64,000 nt of DNA, from contig NC_063269.1 of assembly GCF_910591885.1 (NCBI RefSeq), positions 2,294,001-2,358,000 on the forward strand. The letters are read 5' to 3'. This DNA comes from Bombus terrestris. Lineage: Eukaryota > Arthropoda > Insecta > Hymenoptera > Apidae. Shown here one piece after another: positions 26,831-40,879 of the stretch. The notes below the pieces were generated by a model that worked only from the letters and a program-made list of their open reading frames with translations, made no database searches and was not told the origin of the DNA. Within the stretch, counting starts at the first letter, position 1. Every line of letters begins with the position of its first letter. The translations under genes were made by a program, and so were the position numbers.

Positions 26831-28670
26831 GGGAGAGAAAAACGAAACCGTGATCGTCCTTTGATTGACGCAAGTGTCATTGAACCAATGTACGTTAATT
26901 ATTCGTAATATAACGTTGGTGGAATTTCACGAAATCAATACACATAGTTGCGTAACTTGTACAGCCCAGATTACGGATGCAACAATTTTATATCTGAATC
27001 TACTGAAAATTTTAACGTAATCCTAAAAGTGTATTACGACGATGTAACGTAGTTTGGATTGAAATTTTCGTATTTTATAAACCCTTGATCGTATTAAAAC
27101 GTCAAATATCCAGATTTCCCTTTTTCGATTTCGCGTGTGAAGCTTCTGCCTTGTAATTCGTTTGGCTCGAACGTTTAATTGAAAAAAGATATTATTTAAT
27201 CTTCTATCAAATTATGTTATTCTCTATATTATGACCTGCATTCGGAAGCCGCACCGATCAATTCTATATAAATTGGAAAGCGTAAAACGACGATTACCAT
27301 TATTTGTGGCATATTCTCGCGATAAGAGAACTTAAGCAAGTAAGTCGTTGGTCCCTCGAGATTTAAACGTTAATCACGTAACTCTAACGTAATCGAGAAA
27401 TTTGCAAAAAAAATGGTATCGATCATTTCGATTCTCGAGCATTTCGTACAACGCAACGTTCCAATCGATCGTTCGTTGACACAGTAGAATTTACACTGTC
27501 GTCGAGTGTCCGCTTTTCTTTTGGATCTGCCGGTGACTCAATGGATGTACTAGTTTGTAGTTCTGTTACTAAAGGATCTGGGTTGGACGGACAAACCAGC
27601 GAGAATATCTGAGATAACGTTGCGAGCAAATGTCGCCGCCTGCCGATTCACCGAAAAGCCTCGCAGACTTTACAGTACCGTACTCGCAACGAGTACACGG
27701 CTACACGTGGGGTGAGTCGCTCGGAACGAGCGTGGAAAACCATTACAACCGCGTCTGTATTTTCACAATTTTCCCAGTAATGGCCATTCAGGAGAAGCGC
27801 GGCTTTTTAAAACCACGATTGCCGTGTTTGAATTAAAAATACGCAATAAAAGAAATGCATTCGGCCGCGTTCCGCGACATTCACCCCCTTTTACCACAGC
27901 ATCGTCCTTTTCCATTTTTCGGCACGGTTAATTAACGGACGATGCCTGGAATTTTCCATTGTCATACTCCTTTCCCTCCTTTCATTGATCGTTTTGGAAT
28001 CGTTGCTCGATATAATCCATACACCTGTACCTATTAGAGTTATCCTATTTTTTGGAATTTTTTACTTTTTACGACCTACCTGTAATTACGTTCCTTCTAA
28101 AAGCGAAAGAGATTTTCAATGAATTTTTAGAATATTCCCATGTTTGTTATTTTCTTCAGAATAATTCAAGATTTAGAGGGATGCATATCATAGTCGTGTA
28201 AATCAAGATTTTGACAAGTTCGTCACTTACTTTAAAAATATCGTCTCTTAGTTTCATAATTAATCATTTAATAACTGTATACCCTGCCACGATACGTTTT
28301 CCGGATATTTTATATCGGATTGTTTATAAGAATAAATTCAGACCGGTATTTTCCGAGCGATAACAGCGAACTGACTTATGTTATTACGACCTGTGCTCCA
28401 TCGTTTCGCCATTTTAGTATATCGCTTACGTTTTCAACGCTGTCTCTATATTACTTTCGTTCTTATTTCGTCCTACCTGATAAACACATCACGTAGGGAC
28501 ACTCTGGTACTTTCGATCGATTCATTTCGTACATTTTCGTGCAACGCGAGACAATGGTACGGACGATATCTGCCCGTATGTCCGCGGCAACAGCTCTTTG
28601 TACAACCGTCCCAAAACGGGAACAAAGCAGTCTCGCTAAACCGTCGGATAACAGTTCCACAAACTCATGC

Positions 28671-28692
28671 AAAAAAAAGAAAAAAAAAAAAA
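28671..28692. repeat. A-rich tract
   Basis: Two A runs separated by a single G, about 22 bases. No adjoining retrotransposed sequence was recognised. Confidence 0.85.
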
Positions 28693-31600
28693 GAACTTAG
28701 TTACCAGAAAAGGAGTACGTACAAAGCGCGCGCAAGCCCTCTACGATTTTCCAACTATCCCTTCTTTTGTACTAATTGAAACGTATCATCCGACGCACAA
28801 TGGCTATCGCGTCGTTCTTATTCAAACTGCTATCGCAACGAATAAAAGAGCCGCGGTACAGGGGCCGAATGTTCGTTTGAACAAATTTTTTTCAAACGAA
28901 CGGCTACATGAATTACCAACCACGCTGTTCGCGTACGAACGTCGCGCGCACGAAATTCGACATTTTCATTTCTCTCCTCTCACAAAGATAGTTTCTTTGC
29001 TTTTTTGACCAGAAATAATTAGTGGCGGGTGCTCGACCCTCTGTTATAAGGGTGATATTTTTGGTCTCTCTCCAAAAGTCCCGACGGTGTAAGAGCATCA
29101 TCAGCGTGGTCTGGTTGTTCTCTCGGGCCAGGTAATAGCGAGTCGAAACGAGGGATTCCGCGCAAAGAATTTTTTCCCTCTACCACCCCGTTACACTCCT
29201 TTTGCGTTTTTTCTGTCTCTCATCGTTTTCGGTTTAGTTGGTGCGAAACGGTCGAATGAAATTAAGGAAGAAAAAAAGGAAAGGAAAGAAGGTAGAGAAG
29301 AAGGGGCGGCATAGAGAAATAGAAAACGGGAGAAGTTGAGAAAGGACGAGGGAAGAAACACGATTGTGATCACAGGGGAGGGAAACCTTTGGCGCGAGAA
29401 ACAGGTCGGCCGCGTTCTTTTGAAACGTCGACATTTTCGATTCCCCCGGCGATTCTCGCGGCTAGGACATCCCAAGAAGATAAGGAATTCCGGAAAAATC
29501 GTGGGTCCCGTCTGAATATGGACGTTGACGCGTCCCCGGGGATAATCTTGCTGTACTTCTTCCTCGAGCAACCTCGCTTCTTCGCTTCTTTTTACGCGTT
29601 TCCAAACACTGAATACAGATTCGACGTTTGCAACGACGTAAGAGTTCGATGTAACCTCCGATGGACGCGTAAATATCGTTTTGTCTCGGGCTCTTTTCCC
29701 TCTATTCTTTGTCGTCGTTTGTTATTCAACGCGGGAAATGGGATTACAGTTGGAAGAGCGGGGAACCGAGAGAAGGAGTTTGTAGGGCGGAAAATATTAG
29801 CGTCCGAAAGCGGTGACTGGACTACTGGGAATTACGTGCAAAACGGACTGAAACTTGGTGACGCACTTTCGAAACTCCGTTCATTTACGTCGTCCAGCTG
29901 GCGACGTGTTATTGCTTACAGTCCGTCATTAAATCACTGCTAACTTTATTACTTCGAAATTATTAAGTTTGCATTTGATTCGAAGCTGGTCGCAACCGCT
30001 TTCTGTTCTAGCTTCTATAGTTCCGCGCAGTTTACAGTAAACTGAGATCGAGTTGTCAGTGGGACGAGTAGCTTTTTCAAGTAGTAAAGAGTTATTTATC
30101 TTCCGGCTTAGAATGGCCTTCTAGTTTATTTATCATATTTACCTCTTATCATCACCTGACATGCTAATATTTTACTTAATCCTTCTTTTTCGAATTACAT
30201 CTCTAGTTCGCTAGGTCGTAAGCGTTTACCGCCTTCCGACAAATGGAACATCTCAAGATCGAACTCGATATGCTTGTAGGGATCCGTGCATATCTATTAT
30301 TTTTCTGACACGCGCTCTAACCATTCCTTTCTACGACTCCACGAGGATTCATTGTATTTACTAATTGCTCCAAATCATCCAGAAACAAACCATCCCGAAA
30401 GAAGGTTCTCTACATCGCGATCTCTACCCAACGCCCATAACCCAGACCGCTTCGAGGAATATTCTGATATTCGGAAGATGGAACAAATGGAAACGCGCGA
30501 AAAGATAGAGAAGAAGGTAGCCATCGGGACACGCGACCGTTCTATTTACTCAAACTTACCTGTAACGTGCGAGAAAGAAGCCGTCTGCCCAGGGCGTTTA
30601 GACGGAAGCTGTTCGCTTTATTTAAATTCCACACCGCAGTGTTCCGCGGTGCAGGAAGTCGAGGGAATGGATACGAGGAAGCTATCGGTGGTGGAAAAAA
30701 ATTTCGCCCGCTCGTTGGCCAGCTCCTACACAATCCTCTTCCACGCAACGAAGCGAGGGAAGGTCACGACCGAAAGGAATTACCATATTCGGTTTCTTCT
30801 TTTGGCTCTTCCCTTGGAAAACGCGAATCTGAATTACACAGGCCAGACGTTACCACCGTCGTTTTCGATGTATTGATCGCAGCACGCGTTCCAAAGATAT
30901 TTTCAGCGAGAAAAGGGAAAAGGGGTGATGTTTCCTTTCTTTTCGATTTTTCGCTCTCGTTACGACCGCTCGTAATGAAGGTCGTAAAACTGGAATCGCG
31001 AAGGGCCTTTTTTAATGTTCCTTGAAACTCGATTTTTTTCTAGTGCAGCTTTTACAGCGAGTTTTTCAGCCTGAAACCGGAGGAACTCGTGCGTTTTGTG
31101 ATTTCTACGTGGTTTTCGCTTTATTGCAGGTAAAAATAGTATAATTACAGAGCAGTGGTTTCCACAAGAACGGTCCTATAATCTGCTATTTTTAAGATCA
31201 CTGGGCTGTGGATCAGAAGCCACGACGATGCTTGGAAATAAGATTTGAGAATAAAGACACAATTTGTCGGGGGCTATGCGGTTGTAAGGTAGTAAATTTA
31301 ACGGCACGACACGTGGATACGATCTAGAGAAGGCTTCGGTGTCGCAGAGCACTGCGTTTAGCAAGAATTAGACGTGGTTTTGAACAGGATTAAGATGATA
31401 GGACGAGATTCGGTTGAAATCAGAGTGGAGCGTCTTGATATCTTGTAGATCGAGATCTTGGGATATGATTCGTAGCGACACCGTGGCCCGCAGATGCGAT
31501 GTTATCAAGTCGACAACCTAGTAGGACTCTGGCATCGTAAACATTGACTGGAATGCCTCCATCTCCGACCAAGTCGCATCTCGTGACTCTAACCTCGATG

Positions 31601-34600
31601 TTATTGGTCACCTAGGTTCCATATAGTCCATTACTTCAAAATTATTACTCTAATCTTAAGTGAATCTTCAACTGAAAATGTTTCGCCTCGCATTTCAGTT
31701 GAAAGTTAGTTTATACGTGCGATTACTAATAGCAATATTTATCTATCTGACAAATTAAAAAGAAATCAAAAGTGGAAGGTATGTAAAAATACAGGTAATT
31801 CAAGGAAACTATATATTTCGCAAGAAATCATTCGTATTCCCAAAAATACAATTTGTAAACGCATTTTACGAACAATTAGAAATCGATGAACAGTTTGGTC
31901 ACTGTATCTTAATCTTAGTTATTAATATTCCACGATTCTGCTCGTCGTGATTTTTAATTATGCGACGTGTGTCGATCAATTAGTTAAGTGGAACACGGAG
32001 CGAACGAAGGTACGATTGTGCGTTCTCCATCGAGATCAATTACACTTTGTATTTAGGACGGTGGATTCATAAGAGAGAAATCCGGCGCATCGATCCGCAA
32101 TGCAAGTAGAAATTCGCATTTACCAACAGAGCGAATGATGCTCCATTTTATCGCGAATAAAATGTTTGCTACATCTGGTGGCGGTTTTTCTGCCAGACCA
32201 GAGGAACAAGACATCAGGACGTTGCCCTATAGAAATTGTATCGAACACATCCGCCCGCGATGCCAATACCACCAAACGTTTTATTTCCTCGTCGCGAATG
32301 ATTATCAGTCTATCGTCCGGTCGCTTACCTTGATAATTGATAATGATTATTGATGAATTTTTTATTCTATTAAACGAGTATTACGCATTGGGATTCATCT
32401 TGGGATTTTGGTAAATACAAACGAGTTACAGGAAAACGTTTCAAAGTTACGAATTGATTTTCTCGACTATTCTAGTATTAACATTTGCGGCACGTATTCG
32501 TCAATTGACAAGTAGAAACGGAGAATTGATAATTCTGTGTTGGTAATTTTCTTTGGAATTTTTCAGCGACTCGAACTTTTAGTTTTAATATTAAGATTAC
32601 CTTTCGAATGGAAATAAATGAATCGAGGAAAACGCGTTTTCGCGACAAATAACGATTTTCAGAGCCCTCGCTTTGAGTCAGCACTACACGTGAATACTTC
32701 GTTTACCTTGCACTTCCGTCCGTCTCACTGCATCAATACTTTTCATCGGAAAGGAAACTTCGTCTGGTCACGCAGAACGGTGCACGAGATGATACAATTT
32801 GCCTCCGCCGGGTCGATACTTTGCAGAAGGACCGAGAGATTCTTACGGTATAACGAAACATCGTTGGAATCGAGAGTTAGTCGTGCTGTTTTCATCGGGG
32901 TACGTCGCCAAGCTCACGTTCGAGGCGTATACGACGCGGTTCGATGACTGCCATCAAGTTTCGACGTTAGTTTTAAAGGGTTCGATTCGAACTGGTTGCC
33001 GGTGGCCTCTGCTGGAACGAGCTTTTCAATTTCCGTTCTCTTTATGCGCGTCGAACTCTGGAATCTTCGCCATCCATCATGCCAACGACATTGTTGCGGC
33101 GTCTTAAGGATTCCTCGAGTTCTACGAAAATGCAGAGCGTTCCACCAGCTGCGGACGGTGTTTTTAATATCCGTTTCGTCGTGTATCGTCTTGCAAAATC
33201 CTTGCAACGCTGGGCTTCCTTGCACGTTGTCGACGATTTATCTCTTGCACCTTTCTGGCATGAAATGATATTTTTTAAATTCTAGAAAGTAACAGGATTA
33301 TATCGAATTTAATAGGAAAAATGGACGAAGGTAATACGCGAATTCCTTCGATTTGATAGAATTCGCACTTAACGATTCTACGTATATTCTAGTAGAGGGT
33401 AAGATTCTACTGTATGTAAACTTTCCAAGTTCCATAGAATAACTGCGAGTACCTTCAAGGATCGTGAAACATTGCGTCGTTAGTCATAAATGGCTCGAAA
33501 CACATATCCCTCTTTACTGCAACATCGTCGAAAGGATATTTCACCCGCGGCATGTCGTGCATACATCGTGATATCTTTGCAATCTTCTACGTACAGCATT
33601 GTTGCAGAACTACGTAACTGTGCAATATCGTCGAGGGGTTCTGCAAGAGCTGGCGATATATAGAATATCCAGATTTCTCGCACAAGCTCAAAATCAACCC
33701 AAAGAATCAACCTTGTTGCATCTTGTGCCAGTCTATTCGTGAACAGCTATCAAGGTGCAATTTCAAATTTGCAGCGAGTAAATTTGACTATAGCGAGGTC
33801 CATTAAAAACTTTCTCGAACTTCAGACAAAGACTAATAGGATGCATCCCGGGTCAGGAACAATAAATTTAATTATTTCGACATCAAAGCTGCCATTTCTA
33901 GGCGTTCGTCATTCAGCCGTATCTTGTCCAGTTATATTCCCGTGCCTTTTCTATCTCTTTTCGTTCTTCTTCCTCGTCCGAGCCGGCAGATTTTCATCTT
34001 CTCGGACCTTTCTCTTAGCCTGTTCGCCGTCTAGTCTCGTTTCCTTCCTCGTGCTTCCTTGTAAAACGAACGGACTCCTCGATATCGACAATCGTCTGCG
34101 ATACGAAACTAATGGCGCCCAGAGATTCGTTATTCGTCTCGCTGCCTCCGAGTCTTTACAACCTTTTCGATCGGCCGGCAAAGGGAGAACACCGGTTTCG
34201 ATATTTTCTTTGAAACGTCTCCACGCTTCTTCCAATCGCCCTTCTGTTTCCGTTTAACACGTTTGTCCCTACACCTCCTGTAATTTCGCGCGTTTCCTCC
34301 GTCCCTGCCAGCCAATTCCTCGCCTCGATTCCAATGCATTTCCTTTCCGTCTTCCTGTACTTGTCCATGACGATATATTATTCCGGGTTTTTCAATAGTT
34401 CTTGGATTTCGTATTGGGTCGAAGATACGGGCGTTTGTGTAAATCGATCTTTGATAATTGGAATGAAATATTTATCGTTCAAATTATTCATCATTGTCTC
34501 GTGCTATTATAGATCGTTTCGAACATTAATTTTTCAATTCTTCGTGTATTATTCAACATCGTATTGACTGTTTGGTGAACTACCTCGCGAATACGCTATA

Positions 34601-37576
34601 CGTGGGCAATGTACCTCTGACTTCGTTATTCGATCGTCGGTTTGCCAGAAGAGTGACCTATCTCTACCTGAAATATCCGCGAAGATTATCATTTTTGCTT
34701 TCCTAGGGAAGATCTCCTAGTTTCATCGTTCCTCTGTCGAACCGACGATATCCAATTACGACATTTTAAACAATAAAATTCGCCATCGTACGGGAATCCA
34801 TTATTCGAACGAGCAGACGTCTTCAAATGTTCGATTGATCGGAACGATCGACGTTTCCATTGGGGGCACCGTTCGAGGGTAAAACGAGCGCGAAGCATTT
34901 TGCAGGCCGCGATATTGCCCGTTTCTCAGCAGCAACGATCGATGCTCCGCCGGTGTAGTCTTGATTCGCGAGCAGGAGTTCCCATCCGCAATTCCTGCCG
35001 GTGGCCAGCTTCTAAAAACCGAGGCCACCTGCCGGACAGACTAATTTATCTCCCGTGCGAGCTTTAAAGCCTTTCCGTCGTTAATCTTGCCGCCGACGAC
35101 TGCCTAGGATCCACCACTCGGTTTTTCCCTCGTTTACCCTCCCTCGGTATCTTTCTCTTTCTTCGTCTTCCTGTCTCCTTCTTCCTCGCTTTTTCCCTCC
35201 ATTTTCCCTTTCGACCGTCGTCTTCTTCCATTCTGTCGAGCTTTAAATTGAAAAACACTTCCCCTTCGAAGAATTTCTCTTTTTAGTGTGGACGATTCGT
35301 CACGAACGAAGCATGTGCCTGGGAAATCGTTTAACGTGACTGTCTCTATTATTTTCGTATCTGGAAAACTCGACCGGCTATTAGCTTTATTCTTCTACGT
35401 GTAATAGCTCTCGAGATACTAAATAAAACGTGTTTATGAGCTTTGCTCGAAACACAATTAAAATATACTGTTATGGCGTGTATGATTTTCGAAGGCACTT
35501 CGGATTTAATCGTTACAAGGGAATTAGATCGGCAATAATTTAATTAGTCTTTGCGACTGCGACATAAATTCAGAGATTTATCGTTTCCATGAATTCTATT
35601 CGCTCGACGTATTATTCTATATCCCTTTGAAGGATTAATCAACCTGTGCTGCTGCAAGCGCGTGCGTTACATTTTAATTTTCGAAGTATCGATGTTCGAC
35701 GACCTCTTTTTACGCGGCCTTTCTCACGGAAAGTATTCCGCGATTTTCCATGCATTTTTAATTTACAGGCAACAAATATGCCAGCCCCACGGATCGCCTC
35801 CGTCCCGAGTTATTTCGTCGATGCTCCGCGTCCAGTTGTTGCGACATCTTCTATCCGTTTGACGGATGAAATTCGCGTTGATAATATAAGTTTCGAGCGT
35901 ATAAATACACGGACATTTTTCACCGAAACTGTGCGTTTTTGTTCGAATTTTTTGTTAACGAATTCGCAACTTTTAATACGAAATTGTGCACAGTTTCTTG
36001 TATAAGTCACGATCGATCAAAGCGGTGAAATTTTTCTTGTAAGAAACGGAGAACTTGAGACGAAAATGAAAAACTCGATTCAAATGTCTTGAGGGAAAGG
36101 CAGGAGAAAAAATAAACCCGAAGACAGTGTAACAGGATTCGCAAAAGTCGCGGAGATTCAGGCACAGAACGTTTTACGATGCCATTTAATTCGTTATCTT
36201 TTCGCATGCGTCCTACATCCCGCGATATCCTCCGCCGTTCTTCGCAGACCTCTACCATTTTCTCGTTTCCCTGGCTCCGATGTTTCCACTTCCCCGCTCT
36301 CGAGTTTCCCAAATATACTCGACAAGGTCGCGATGTTCGTTCAGGCGATCGCTGGAGAGTCGACTTCTGTTCGTAAATACGAATTACCGCGAAAATCGAA
36401 CTGTTTTCGGTCCATTCGGCACGTGTCGTTTCAATGATGCACACGCGGCGAGAAAACGATCGTTTTCCCAATAAACGAACTAAATCTTTGTATAACTATA
36501 CTTGGGACGAGCAGAGTCGATGCGTGAACGATAGAGCTTCTGTCTGGATCGTTCGATTTTCATACGATCTGTTCGATTCTGCGGTACATAGCTTGTTCGA
36601 CTTGTAGACGATGTTTAATTTGTACGCGACAAGACGAAAAGTTTGCAAGACAAATTAGGCTTGTTAACTCCTCGAGCTGTTTTATCGGTCTACGTGCTAT
36701 AGCTTTTTTTATAGATTTTTTTCTGTCGATTCTTTTAAAAATAATATTTATTTTAATAATTCGCAACATTATTTAGTCTCTGTATTCTGAAAGTAATCGC
36801 AATCATAACCGTACAAAAAACTCTCGTTATTCAAAGATATAAATATAAAAAGAAGCTCTTATTGAAAAAGTCGATTTCTTTGTAGAAAGAGGACGCGAAG
36901 CTATTTTCAACATGTTTCTACTATGATATTCGTAAACACGATAGACACAGCTAAATCGATATATGAGATCTGGTAGTGTTCGACTTGGAGCAAAGTCTAC
37001 GTAAAAAAATCACAAAATACGCGGTTGACCCAACCATTTGTTCAACGTAGAGCTATAGAATCGGATTGTAAAGTAGAAGCATAAAAATGTGCAAATTCGA
37101 TAGACAATAGAGAGAAAGCGGCGTGCAAATAAAATGTGTACCGATCGAGGATGGTTGGTCGATTGGTTGGTGGAAACGCGACTTCGATAATGGCGAGCAC
37201 GCTACAGTTGCGCACCAGGTACCATGGAGATGGATAGGACGGATTGGGACGACGTGAGTTTGACACAGGTTTCCCTGTGTATGCGTTGTACAGTGGGAGT
37301 GTAAAAAAGAAATCGGAACAACGAATCAAGAGGTCAGATGAGCTGTCAAATCAGCGTTCTGACGAAACTACCAGCCGTGAGCGGAACAATCGCGCGAATA
37401 TCGATGAAAGGGGGTGGCTCAGCTTTGTACTTGCGCGCGATAACGCGACCTTCCTTTTTACAGGCCTCGTGTCTCTTGTTATTTCGGTTTTAGTCCAGTG
37501 TCCGGTGCGTGTCACTCCTATCAGACCTGAAATTCACGGATTTTTCGCTGGCCCCACCGACGAAACGAAATTCGAT

Positions 37577-37653
37577 TTTTTTCTACTGCTTCTTTCTTTC
37601 TTTCGTTCTTGCTTTTCTCTTCTTCCGTTTTTTCTTTTTCTTCTTTTTTTTTT
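37577..37653. repeat. Long pyrimidine (T/C) tract
   Basis: About 75 bases that are nearly all T and C, with TTTC and TTC units and a final T run. It is not followed by a convincing acceptor AG: the sequence runs on into TTTAATACGCGTAG. It may bind polypyrimidine-tract factors in the transcript but nothing in the sequence proves this. Confidence 0.8.
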
Positions 37654-40600
37654 AATACGCGTAGATTCGGATTATTCCATGTTACGCGAAAATGACTATG
37701 GTTGGATAAAATGATAGCGTTAACTGACCATCGTTTAAACGTCACACTCTCGCGTTCGCGTTACTTTCGTTTCGGCGAATTAGATTTATACGCACGTGTG
37801 CGAGTTTAATTATGGAAAATTCGTCTTCGTACCCAGCCCATTTGTATCGGCATAGTGATGTATACTTGCGGAGGATATGAATTATCATTATATCCGGTAT
37901 ATTATTCCGATTTCATTTCGACTGATTAAAACAATGCTCCTATTTCAATCTCTCGTAAAAATTATTCATTTGTTTCGCGATAATGAACATAACGAAATAC
38001 TTTAAAAACATTTCAAGTAAACCAATGCAGATGCATGGTATCTAATATCTCTTCTACGAATGTACGAATGAAATTTTTATAAAAATCCTGCCGAAAAAAT
38101 GTTCCCTCCGAATCGGAGAATTATTAGAACCATTATCAGAATCTTCGTTCGCCAAAATGGCAGGTTATGAATCGACGAACGTAATTCTTAGGCTGGCGGA
38201 TTTGCGCGTGGAATTAAACGTTGGACGATCCACGACGGAATTACAGCTTACTCCGCGGGGAGGAAAATCTTATATCGAGAGTTTATGTCGGATACGGGTG
38301 ACATCTTTGTGTGAAACCGATCGCCATCGCGGAAATGAAAAATTCCAAACGAGATTTATGCGGCAACCGGCGCTCTTCTTATCCGTTTCGCGTATCTACG
38401 CTCGGAATTTATGCGGACTCCGATTACCAGACGCGAAGACTCGCTGGAAAAATTCAGTTACTACGATCCAGTCGGATGTTTCGAGTTGAACGATACTGTT
38501 TCTATCGCGTCCGTTGGGGCTCTTTCAGCTTGCTCTGTACACGAACACACGTGTCGGTTATTCGAATGTTCTAAGTGAATATATCTGCGTGGTTTGGTCA
38601 GGTCAACTGTTGCAACTTGCGGTGCAGAAATGGCTTTCGCTGATACGGTAGCGTATCTAGCGAAATTTTCGACGATTGTTTCCTATGGACATTCGATAGT
38701 TAAAAAGAATAAATAGAAAAAATCGTTAATAAAGTTGCTGTGGCGCTATAAGTACGATTGACATAGTTTGATGACATTTTTTAGTTTAGGAAACCTTTTG
38801 GTTTAGTTCAGACCTTAGTCAAACGACCGAATCGAATGATTTTGTTTAAGACGGTTTAAGAAAACTTTGGTAGGTGTAGGAAACGCGAGATCTTAATTAG
38901 ATGCCACGCGCGTGACTGATCTTATGAAAGAATTGAAAGCAACTCGTAAATGTGACAAATTTTGAAAGAACATCTACTTTTAACGGTTAACATCTTTTAC
39001 TTTAGTTAAACTGATTTATTTTAATCCAGCGAACCATTGAATTCTTTGCTTCTTTACAATGTTTCCTTAGAGTCACCTTTTTCTTACAATTTTCGGTTCA
39101 AAGTTTCATCCCGAACCTGACTGAGTTCGCGTTGAGTTTCGTGAAAACGTACGGCGGATGAAGGATGAAGAAACTTCGCGTAACCGCAAAAGTAATTTTC
39201 GATCGAGGATGGTAGGTACTCGCGGTCGCGTAAAAGAGGGATGCTCGATACTTTTTTGCTGTCGTTAGAATCCTCCCCCTGTTCAACGAACTGTCTTTGC
39301 TGGCAAAAAACGCGAACGCTGCTCAACGGGTTTTCTTTTCTCCGCACGACGGGAGTACAATGACCAAGCTCGAGTAAATGATTCACGAGGGCGGGCGATA
39401 TATTTTTACGGGACGTTCTTTCCTCGCCCGTAATTCTCGACAACATTGCGTACTAATTGTAATGCAATTAATCTCGAGAAATTCTTTCGTTTCCTTCTTC
39501 GGCTTGTTTGGCTCGCGAGCTTCCAACATTCTCTGTGAAACGAACAAACAAGAAAAGAAAGAACTACGAGGGTGGGAAAAGCGAAGGCGGTAAAAGAGCG
39601 AAGTAAAAGAGAGGGAAAAAAAAGCTGGGCGAAAGAATTCACGTTGAAACTGCACAGTTTCTCTCCTCTTCTCATTCCGTTGCAATTGTTCGCCGTGTTT
39701 CGTTGATCGCGACGTAGTAATTGGCTTCAAGAAATTCACCGCCCTTTCGTGGTCGCGTCCACGATAACACCGTTGAGTGGCAGTTTCATTACCGGCCAGT
39801 GACATTTCAGAAGGAAAAAAATGCGCTTATAGCGCACTGTCGAAACGTTCTAACCGATTCAATCGACGACAGTAAATCTACTAATTATTCAGAATGCGCG
39901 AACTAATCCTACAGAGATCTAACCCTATCCCTCTCTGTCTGTTTCTTATTTATATTAAAAATAATTATCATGGACGAGTTAAGTTTTCATCAGACCGAAC
40001 AAAAGTAAATTTCTATACGAACTTCTAGTTTCCATTACTTTTTAAGGGCAGCGTTAGAAATAGGGAAAAACTTGTTTCAAAAGAGGACACGGAAGCACGG
40101 GGAAGGTGCGTTATTTAATATTTTGGGGGAACGCGTGACGGGTATGAATATTGCGGCTCTTTAATCACGGTCGTATCAGGGATGTCATTAGATTATTGCG
40201 TCGCCTGGAGGCATTCAGCTTCGGTTAATCCAGGGACACGTGACATGTATTACTGCGAGCATCGACGATAACATTGATGTTACATTGTTATTTGCATACG
40301 TTGCTAATAGATTCCCTGCACGTTGCTTTCAATGGCCGTTCCGGTACGGATAGCGAAGTATTTGTTATTCGATAGCGGCGACGAGATAGAAAACTCGTCG
40401 GTTCCTCGATTCTTTGTAGTTTTATTCGCGGGATAATCGATCGTGATTTGATAGAATTTTGATGGTACAGATAAAAGAAATGGCTGGAGTAGATGGTTCT
40501 TATGGGAACTGTGATGAAGGCAGTTTCTTCCGTTCCAGTCGCTGGGTATTACATTAGCACGAATAATTTTGTCGTTTAGAATTTAGAGTGATAAACAACG

Positions 40601-40782
40601 GTGGAATGAGTTCCATTTGAAACGCTATTTCATTTGTCTGTTTTCGATCAAAGAAAATGCAAGTTGAAAAATTTGAAAAGAAACTTGGCAGTGTGTTAAC
40701 CTTTTTACAAATATTCGATGGAACTTGTTCGGCTAAGTAAATGAAGATTAATCTTCCCTTCGTGCAAAACGTTGAACAAATA

Positions 40783-40879
40783 CTAATGGCATGCCTCTCT
40801 TTGTTACAGGTAAGACGCAACAAATTACCACACGTTCTTATGCTAGACATGGTGCTAGAGCGAACTCTTATAGGTAAGC
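40783..40879 (+). promoter_or_regulatory. Dys: Candidate recursive splice site with 64-nt recursive exon
   Basis: The order of signals is a CTAAT branch point (A near 40786), a pyrimidine tract CCTCTCTTTGTTACAG ending at 40809, and immediately a 5' splice site GTAAGA from 40810. A second donor follows at 40874 (TTATAG before GTAAGC). Juxtaposed AG and GTAAG is the ratchet-point arrangement known from long insect introns. The extra donor downstream would let the splicing machinery define a 64-nt exon before the upstream donor is regenerated. The position, about 23.8 kb into an intron of at least 46.9 kb, is typical. If retained, 64 nt would shift the dystrophin frame. The alternative is an ordinary cassette exon: it is open in phase 0 but out of frame with its neighbours. 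Confidence 0.72.

Noticed and set aside
26811..26840. A-rich tail as a sign of a retroposed element
   Set aside because: No element body, no target-site duplication and no recognised SINE or LINE sequence beside it.
29389..29943. 184-codon plus-strand ORF
   Set aside because: Arg/Phe/Ser/Cys-rich composition typical of CpG-rich non-coding DNA, no recognised domain, no splice or promoter context.
30286..30876. 196-codon plus-strand ORF, the longest outside the dystrophin exons
   Set aside because: Low-quality composition, another overlapping plus-strand frame equally open, no known family.
33739..34257. 172-codon plus-strand ORF
   Set aside because: The opposite strand is open as well, composition is chance-like and no homology is recognised.
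37577..37670. Long pyrimidine tract as part of a ratchet acceptor
   Set aside because: The first AG after it, in GCGTAGATTC, is not followed by GT and no exon frame follows.
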